This document shows, one piece after another, positions 59,789-64,000 of a stretch of DNA of 64,000 nucleotides. The DNA comes from Caballeronia ptereochthonis (GTDB lineage: Bacteria; Pseudomonadota; Gammaproteobacteria; Burkholderiales; Burkholderiaceae), in contig NZ_FCOB02000006.1 of assembly GCF_001545075.1 (NCBI RefSeq), positions 124,001 through 188,000 of the forward strand. The letters run 5' to 3'. The notes below the pieces were generated by a model. The model was given only the letters and a program-made list of their open reading frames with translations. It ran no database searches and had not been told where the DNA came from. Positions within the stretch are counted from its first letter, which is position 1, and the number at the start of each line of letters is the position of its first letter. The position numbers were made by a program, and so were the translations under genes.

Positions 59789-60799
59789 ATGCGTCGAATC
59801 TGGCTGCCGCTTCTCGTCACCGTCCTGCTCGCCGCGTGTGGAACCGCGCCGCAGCAGTCGGCACGCAAGCCCGCCGCCAGCACGAACGCCAGCCGCACCT
59901 ACAAGCCGCCCCCCGGGTTTCCGACCTTCGTCGACCACAGTGTCGGGCGCGAGGAAATCTCCATCCAGGCGATGTCGCTCGTCGGCGTGCCGTACCGCTG
60001 GGGCGGCAATACGCCCGACGCCGGCTTCGATTGCAGCGGGCTCGTGCGCTATGTGGTCGATCGCGCGGCGTCGGTCAATCTCCCGCGCACGACCGGGGAG
60101 ATGAGCTCGCGCGGCGAATCGGTCGAGCCGGACGAGATCGCCCCGGGCGACCTGATCTTCTTCAACACGACCGGACGGCCGCATTCGCACGTGGGCATCT
60201 ACGTCGGCAAGCTGCGCTTCGTGAATGCGCCCTCGACGGGCGGCACCGTGCGGCTCGACTACCTGACGAACCCGTACTGGGCGAAGCGTTTCGACGGCAT
60301 CCGGCGCGTCGCCCCCCCGAAGGCCGCGCCCACGCCGTTCGATGCGCCGACCTATCTGGCATCGCCGGCGCCGCGGCCCGCCGCGCCCGCGCCCGTGCCT
60401 GTGCCTTTACCTGTGCAGGCCGCTGCACCTCAGGCGCCGACCTACGCCCGCCAGGCGGCCCCTGCTCCGGCCAACGCCGATGCGTTCGAGCCGCCGCCGT
60501 CCACGCTCAACGCCGCCCAGCGTCAGGCGCAAGCTGGCGGCGCGACCGCGCCTCCGGCGGCCGCCACCGCCAACGCCGCGCCCGATCCGATCCAGGCCGC
60601 CGCCGACGCCTTCGAACCGCCTCCGCCGACCTCGCGCCTGGCGCGTCAGCAGGCGCGCGCTGCTCAGACAGCCGCCGAGCCCAACGATCCCGCCGAGCTG
60701 CCCGTGCGGGTGATGCGCGCCTCCACCGGCTCGCTCGCCGCGCCGCGCGCCGCGCAAACCGACGATCCCATCGCCCGCTTCGCCAACGGCAGCAACTGA
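59789..60799 (+). CDS. NlpC/P60 family peptidoglycan endopeptidase, lipoprotein
   Basis: This is a 336-residue putative outer-membrane lipoprotein that cleaves peptidoglycan stem peptides. The signal peptide has lipobox LLAAC (Cys17). The catalytic domain (about 55-175) has Cys82 in FDCSGLV and His134 in SHVGIYVG. The C-terminal 160 residues are Ala/Pro-rich and contain two copies of a module opening ADAFEPPP. This tail is probably disordered and could span the periplasm. The start at 59789 gives a proper signal peptide; an upstream TTG at 59762 is less likely. Confidence 0.9.
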   Translation: MRRIWLPLLVTVLLAACGTAPQQSARKPAASTNASRTYKPPPGFPTFVDHSVGREEISIQAMSLVGVPYRWGGNTPDAGFDCSGLVRYVVDRAASVNLPRTTGEMSSRGESVEPDEIAPGDLIFFNTTGRPHSHVGIYVGKLRFVNAPSTGGTVRLDYLTNPYWAKRFDGIRRVAPPKAAPTPFDAPTYLASPAPRPAAPAPVPVPLPVQAAAPQAPTYARQAAPAPANADAFEPPPSTLNAAQRQAQAGGATAPPAAATANAAPDPIQAAADAFEPPPPTSRLARQQARAAQTAAEPNDPAELPVRVMRASTGSLAAPRAAQTDDPIARFANGSN

Positions 60800-60857
60800 C
60801 GCGCGCTGCGCGTCTCTGCTATCGTGTTTCGATCATTTCTCACGGGAGCGGAACACC

Positions 60858-61664
60858 ATGGACCTGGGACTGGCGGGCAAGGTCGTGCTCATCACGGGCG
60901 GCAGCAAGGGAATCGGCTTTGCGTGCGCGCGAGCGTTCGCGAGCGAAGGCGCGCAAGTCGCGATCGTTTCGCGCGATGCCGCGAATCTCGCCCGCGCGCG
61001 CGAGCAACTGGCGAGCGAGGGGCATCACGTGCATCTCACCCGCGCCGATCTCCACGAGGCGCATAACGCCGAAGACGTCGTCGAAGAAGTGAGCGCCGCA
61101 CTCGGTTCCATCGACATCCTGATCAACAGCGCAGGCGCCGCGCGCCGCTACGATCCCGACGCGCTCGACGCCGCCGCCTACAAGGCCGCGATGGACGCCA
61201 AGTACTTCTCCTACGTTTATCCGCAGCAGGTCGTGTTGAAGCGCATGGCCGAGCGTCTGAGAAAGGACCCGAGGCTCGAACCGGGCGCGATCGTGAATAT
61301 CATCGGCATGGGCGGGAAGATGGCCTCGGATATTCACATCGCGGGCGGCGCGGCCAATGCGGCGCTGATGCTGAATACCGTCGGGCTCGCGCATCACTAC
61401 GCGAAGCTCGGCATCCGCATCAACGCGATCAATCCGGGCGCGACGCTGACCGAACGCGTGGAAGAAGCGCTCACGCTCGAAGCGCAGCGCCTGGGCGTGA
61501 CACGCGACCAGGCGCTCGCCGACAGCCAGGCCAAGGTGCCGCTCGGACGCTATGCGAAGCCGGAAGAAATCGCGGATGTCGCGCTCTTTCTCGCGAGCCG
61601 CCGCGCGAGCTATGTGTCGGGCGCGCTCATCCCGATGGACGGCGTGTCGTCGCCGATCATTTGA
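60858..61664 (+). CDS. Short-chain dehydrogenase/reductase family protein lacking catalytic Tyr/Lys
   Basis: This is a 268-residue Rossmann-fold protein. The cofactor motif TGGSKGIG (residues 13-20) and NSAG (90-93) are intact, and the ending KPEEIADVALFLAS...SYVSGALIPMDG is typical SDR. At the active site the usual YxxxK reads G163-A-A-N-type (IAGGAANAAL, Lys replaced by Asn167), and the catalytic Ser region reads NIIGMGGKM. It is therefore unlikely to use classical SDR catalysis. It may be a binding protein, or use a different chemistry. The ATG at 60858 has GGGAGCGG upstream. It is convergent with the sensor kinase gene. Confidence 0.85.
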   Translation: MDLGLAGKVVLITGGSKGIGFACARAFASEGAQVAIVSRDAANLARAREQLASEGHHVHLTRADLHEAHNAEDVVEEVSAALGSIDILINSAGAARRYDPDALDAAAYKAAMDAKYFSYVYPQQVVLKRMAERLRKDPRLEPGAIVNIIGMGGKMASDIHIAGGAANAALMLNTVGLAHHYAKLGIRINAINPGATLTERVEEALTLEAQRLGVTRDQALADSQAKVPLGRYAKPEEIADVALFLASRRASYVSGALIPMDGVSSPII

Positions 61665-61706
61665 CCGGATTGCCCGGACGGCGGTTGATGGCGCGACGAA
61701 CCGCGC

Positions 61707-64000
61707 TCAGGCTTCGGTCGCGCTCAAGCGAGCCGTGATGCGGTCGAGCTTGTCGAGCAGAAGCTGCCCCGCCTTCCGGATCTCCGCGTGGCCGCCTTGC
61801 ACGACGAAAGTGCGGAATTCCGAAAGCGCTTCGAGAAGCGGCGCGTAATGAAGCGCAGCCACCGCGCCCGTCGTGCGATGAAGCCATTGCTTGAGGCGGT
61901 CGGAATCGGGCTCCTGCAGCAAGGCGCTCAGCGAAGCGGCGTCTTCCCGCAGCGACTGGACGAGCACTTCCAGAAGCTGTTCGTCCACGCCATCGAGCAA
62001 GGGCGTCAGAACGCTATCTTCGCCGGCGCGCGCTCCGGCGGACTCCACCGACGACTTCGGCGCCCCGCCCGCCGCAGCCGGCTCCGTCCGGCTCAGGCAG
62101 ATCGGCGCCCACTTCTCCAGCGTCACCCGAAGCGATTCCAGACTGGCCGGCTTGTGGATACAGTCGTTCATGCCGGCGTCGATGCAATGCCCGATTTCGC
62201 CCGGTTCGATGCTCGCCGTCACGCCGACGATCGGCATCGGGGCGAGATTTTCGGAGCGCTCGCGCGTGCGGATGTGCGCGGCCAGCTCGTAGCCGTCCAT
62301 TCGCGGCATCTGGCAATCGGTGAGCAGGATGGCGTAGGCGCATGCGTCGTAGGCAATCAGCGCTTGCGCGCCGTCATCGACGACATCGCAGACGCACCCG
62401 AGCAATCGCAACTGACTCTGGATCAGATGGCGGTTCACGGGGTTGTCCTCCGCGACCAGGATCAGCGAACCGCTTTGCAGCGCATCGTCGCGGGTCAATC
62501 GCTTTTGCGTCGACACCAGCGGACTCTCTTCATGCGCCGCGGCCATTTCGCTGCCGCGGTCCACGCGTTCGCACACGGCCTTGAGCGCGCGCATGTAGAG
62601 CGGGTTCACGCTCAGAAGCAAGCCGGATTCGCTCACGCTGTAGCCCGCCAGTTCGGGATGCTCCGTGATCGAGATCGCATCCTCGCCTCTTGCGCCGGCG
62701 AGATGGCGAATCGGTTCGTCGACGAAAATCAGTCTCGCGCGCGCCAGCTTCGCCTGAAGTTCGGCCGACGGACAATCCGGTTCAGGCGCATGTGCGTCGA
62801 TGCCGAGCGCGGCCAGCCGATCCAGCAGATCCCCGGCGACGCACGGGTCCTGAACGAGCACGAGCGCTTGAGCCTTGCCTTCCATCGCGGGCGCCGCGCG
62901 CTGCTCGGAAACCGGCAGCGCGATTCTGACGGAAACCGTCGTGCCTCGTCCCGGCTCGCTCTGCATCACGAGCGAGCCGCCCATCAGCTCGGCGAGCTTG
63001 CGCGAGATCAGCAGTCCGAGACCCGAGCCGCCGAACTGACGCGACGTCGACGATTGAGCCTGAGCGAAAGGCGCGAACAATTTCTTGATCGCGTCCGCAT
63101 CGATGCCGATTCCCGTGTCCCGCACCTGGATGCGCAAGGCCTGCAGACGGTCGTCGCCCCGCTCGACATCGACGGACAGGGAGACGGTTCCGTTCGCCGT
63201 GAATTTGATCGCGTTGCTCAGAAGATTGAAGAGCACCTGACGCAACCTCAGGCTATCGCCGATCAGCAGCGCCGCCACGTCCCGGCCCACCCGGCATCGC
63301 AACGTCAGTCCCTTCGCGTGAGCGCGTCCGGAACAGATGCCCATGACCAGATCGCATTCCTCCCGCAGATCGAACACGGCCTGCTCCAGCACGAGCTTGG
63401 CCGCCTCGATCTTCGAAAAATCGAGAATGTTGTCGAGAAGCTTCAGCAAGGCGCTCCCGGATTCGCGAATCATGCAGACCATGACGGTCTGTTCGGGCCC
63501 GAGCCGGCTCTTTTCGAGGACTTCCACGAGGCCGAGCACGCCGCTCATCGGCGTGCGAATCTCGTGGCTCATCACGGCAAGAAACTGATCCTTCGCCGAC
63601 GACAGGCGTTGCGCCTCGTCTCTGGCCTTCTCCAGTTCCAGCGAGCGCGCATGCTCGATCGTCGTATCGCTCCAGTAGCCGCTCCAGAGCGTTCCGCCAT
63701 CGCCTTCACGGCGCGGGACCGCGTTGACGTGAAGCCAGCGGTTCGAGGAATAGCGCCCTACCCGGAAATCCAGCGAAATAGGGTCGAGCGTCGTGGAAGT
63801 CGCATCGAGCGCCGATTCGAGCCGGGCTATGTCGTCCGGCAACAGGCTCCATTGCGCGTCGAGGGCTGAAACGATGGAGGCGCCGAGCCTGATCGACGGA
63901 AACAGGCTTCTGTCTCCACCGATATAGGGAAACGACAGCTGGCCGTCGGGAGCGCGTTTCATCTGGAACACCGCTGCCGGCAGATTGTCGGTGACGTCGG
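61707..64000 (-). CDS. Hybrid sensor histidine kinase (PAS-HisKA-HATPase-REC-HPt), N-terminus cut
   Basis: About 764 residues are visible; the frame is open to the right edge (preceding residues read VTDNLPAAVFQMKR, a PAS start), so the gene begins outside. Order: PAS; HisKA with His in MSHEIRTPMSG near 63563; HATPase (NLLSNAIKF, DTGIGID, GSGLGL); a degenerate receiver-like segment (LIFVDEP); a true receiver with phospho-Asp in LLTDCQMPRMDGYELA; and an HPt domain with His in WLHRTTGAV. This is the RcsC/BvgS-like phosphorelay layout. No output regulator is visible in the window. Confidence 0.93.
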   Translation of the reverse strand, partial: DVTDNLPAAVFQMKRAPDGQLSFPYIGGDRSLFPSIRLGASIVSALDAQWSLLPDDIARLESALDATSTTLDPISLDFRVGRYSSNRWLHVNAVPRREGDGGTLWSGYWSDTTIEHARSLELEKARDEAQRLSSAKDQFLAVMSHEIRTPMSGVLGLVEVLEKSRLGPEQTVMVCMIRESGSALLKLLDNILDFSKIEAAKLVLEQAVFDLREECDLVMGICSGRAHAKGLTLRCRVGRDVAALLIGDSLRLRQVLFNLLSNAIKFTANGTVSLSVDVERGDDRLQALRIQVRDTGIGIDADAIKKLFAPFAQAQSSTSRQFGGSGLGLLISRKLAELMGGSLVMQSEPGRGTTVSVRIALPVSEQRAAPAMEGKAQALVLVQDPCVAGDLLDRLAALGIDAHAPEPDCPSAELQAKLARARLIFVDEPIRHLAGARGEDAISITEHPELAGYSVSESGLLLSVNPLYMRALKAVCERVDRGSEMAAAHEESPLVSTQKRLTRDDALQSGSLILVAEDNPVNRHLIQSQLRLLGCVCDVVDDGAQALIAYDACAYAILLTDCQMPRMDGYELAAHIRTRERSENLAPMPIVGVTASIEPGEIGHCIDAGMNDCIHKPASLESLRVTLEKWAPICLSRTEPAAAGGAPKSSVESAGARAGEDSVLTPLLDGVDEQLLEVLVQSLREDAASLSALLQEPDSDRLKQWLHRTTGAVAALHYAPLLEALSEFRTFVVQGGHAEIRKAGQLLLDKLDRITARLSATEA

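Overview
The window is a stretch of GC-rich chromosome from a betaproteobacterium, most likely Burkholderia sensu lato (Burkholderia, Paraburkholderia or Caballeronia). I infer this from protein similarity to remembered Burkholderia sequences (IspD, IspF, YbiT, Lon), from the fused tig-clpP-clpX-lon-hupB-ppiD order, and from an L-Ara4N operon with the arnA gene split in two. The genus cannot be fixed from the window. I see no prophage, insertion sequence, integrase or CRISPR array. This is core or conserved chromosome, and the novelty lies mainly in intergenic structure and a few odd proteins.

Layout. 1-3 kb: the 3' end of pgi, an orphan YbbA-type ABC ATPase divergent from tesA with overlapping start codons, and a small lipoprotein. 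3-12.4 kb (minus strand): the proteostasis block tig, clpP, clpX, lon, hupB, tRNA-Val, tRNA-Asp and ppiD, most units ending in their own terminator. 12.8-18.6 kb: glycerate kinase, then a minus-strand operon of DUF2946 protein, TonB-dependent receptor and PepSY membrane protein that looks like a metal or metallophore uptake system. 18.7-21.7 kb: tRNA-Leu, an unknown 128-residue protein, a squalene/phytoene-synthase-fold protein and a short DUF1501 protein with a small exported partner. 21.9-25.5 kb: ompR-envZ and an ahpC-ahpD peroxide-defence pair behind a good OxyR-type site. 25.5-30.6 kb: ispF, ispD, mfd, then a long imperfect palindrome of about 155-175 bp.

30.6-37.1 kb: argE with a threonine/serine dehydratase, and the polyamine importer potFGHI. 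37.7-42.2 kb: mntH, phospholipase A (pldA), a DUF1289 protein and an aldehyde dehydrogenase. 42.3-48.1 kb (minus): ybiT and the alaA-hom-thrC amino-acid operon. 48.5-57.3 kb (plus): an Mth938-like protein preceded by 12-bp tandem repeats, then the full arn (lipid A L-Ara4N) operon arnT-SMR-arnB-arnC-formyltransferase-decarboxylase-arnD, then bcp. 57.3-64 kb: a candidate structured small RNA with its own terminator, a PIN-PhoH protein, an NlpC/P60 lipoprotein, an SDR protein lacking the catalytic Tyr/Lys, and the 3' part of a hybrid sensor kinase running off the right edge.

Functionally, several modules deal with envelope and stress: Clp/Lon/trigger factor/PpiD for protein quality, OmpR-EnvZ for envelope signalling, AhpC-AhpD and Bcp for peroxides, Arn for cationic peptide resistance, and the DUF2946-TonB-PepSY operon for metal import. 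The best candidates for something undescribed are the long palindrome after mfd, the structured RNA between bcp and phoH, and the DUF2946-TonB-PepSY operon with its His/Met-rich loop and a stem that could hide the receptor's ribosome binding site.
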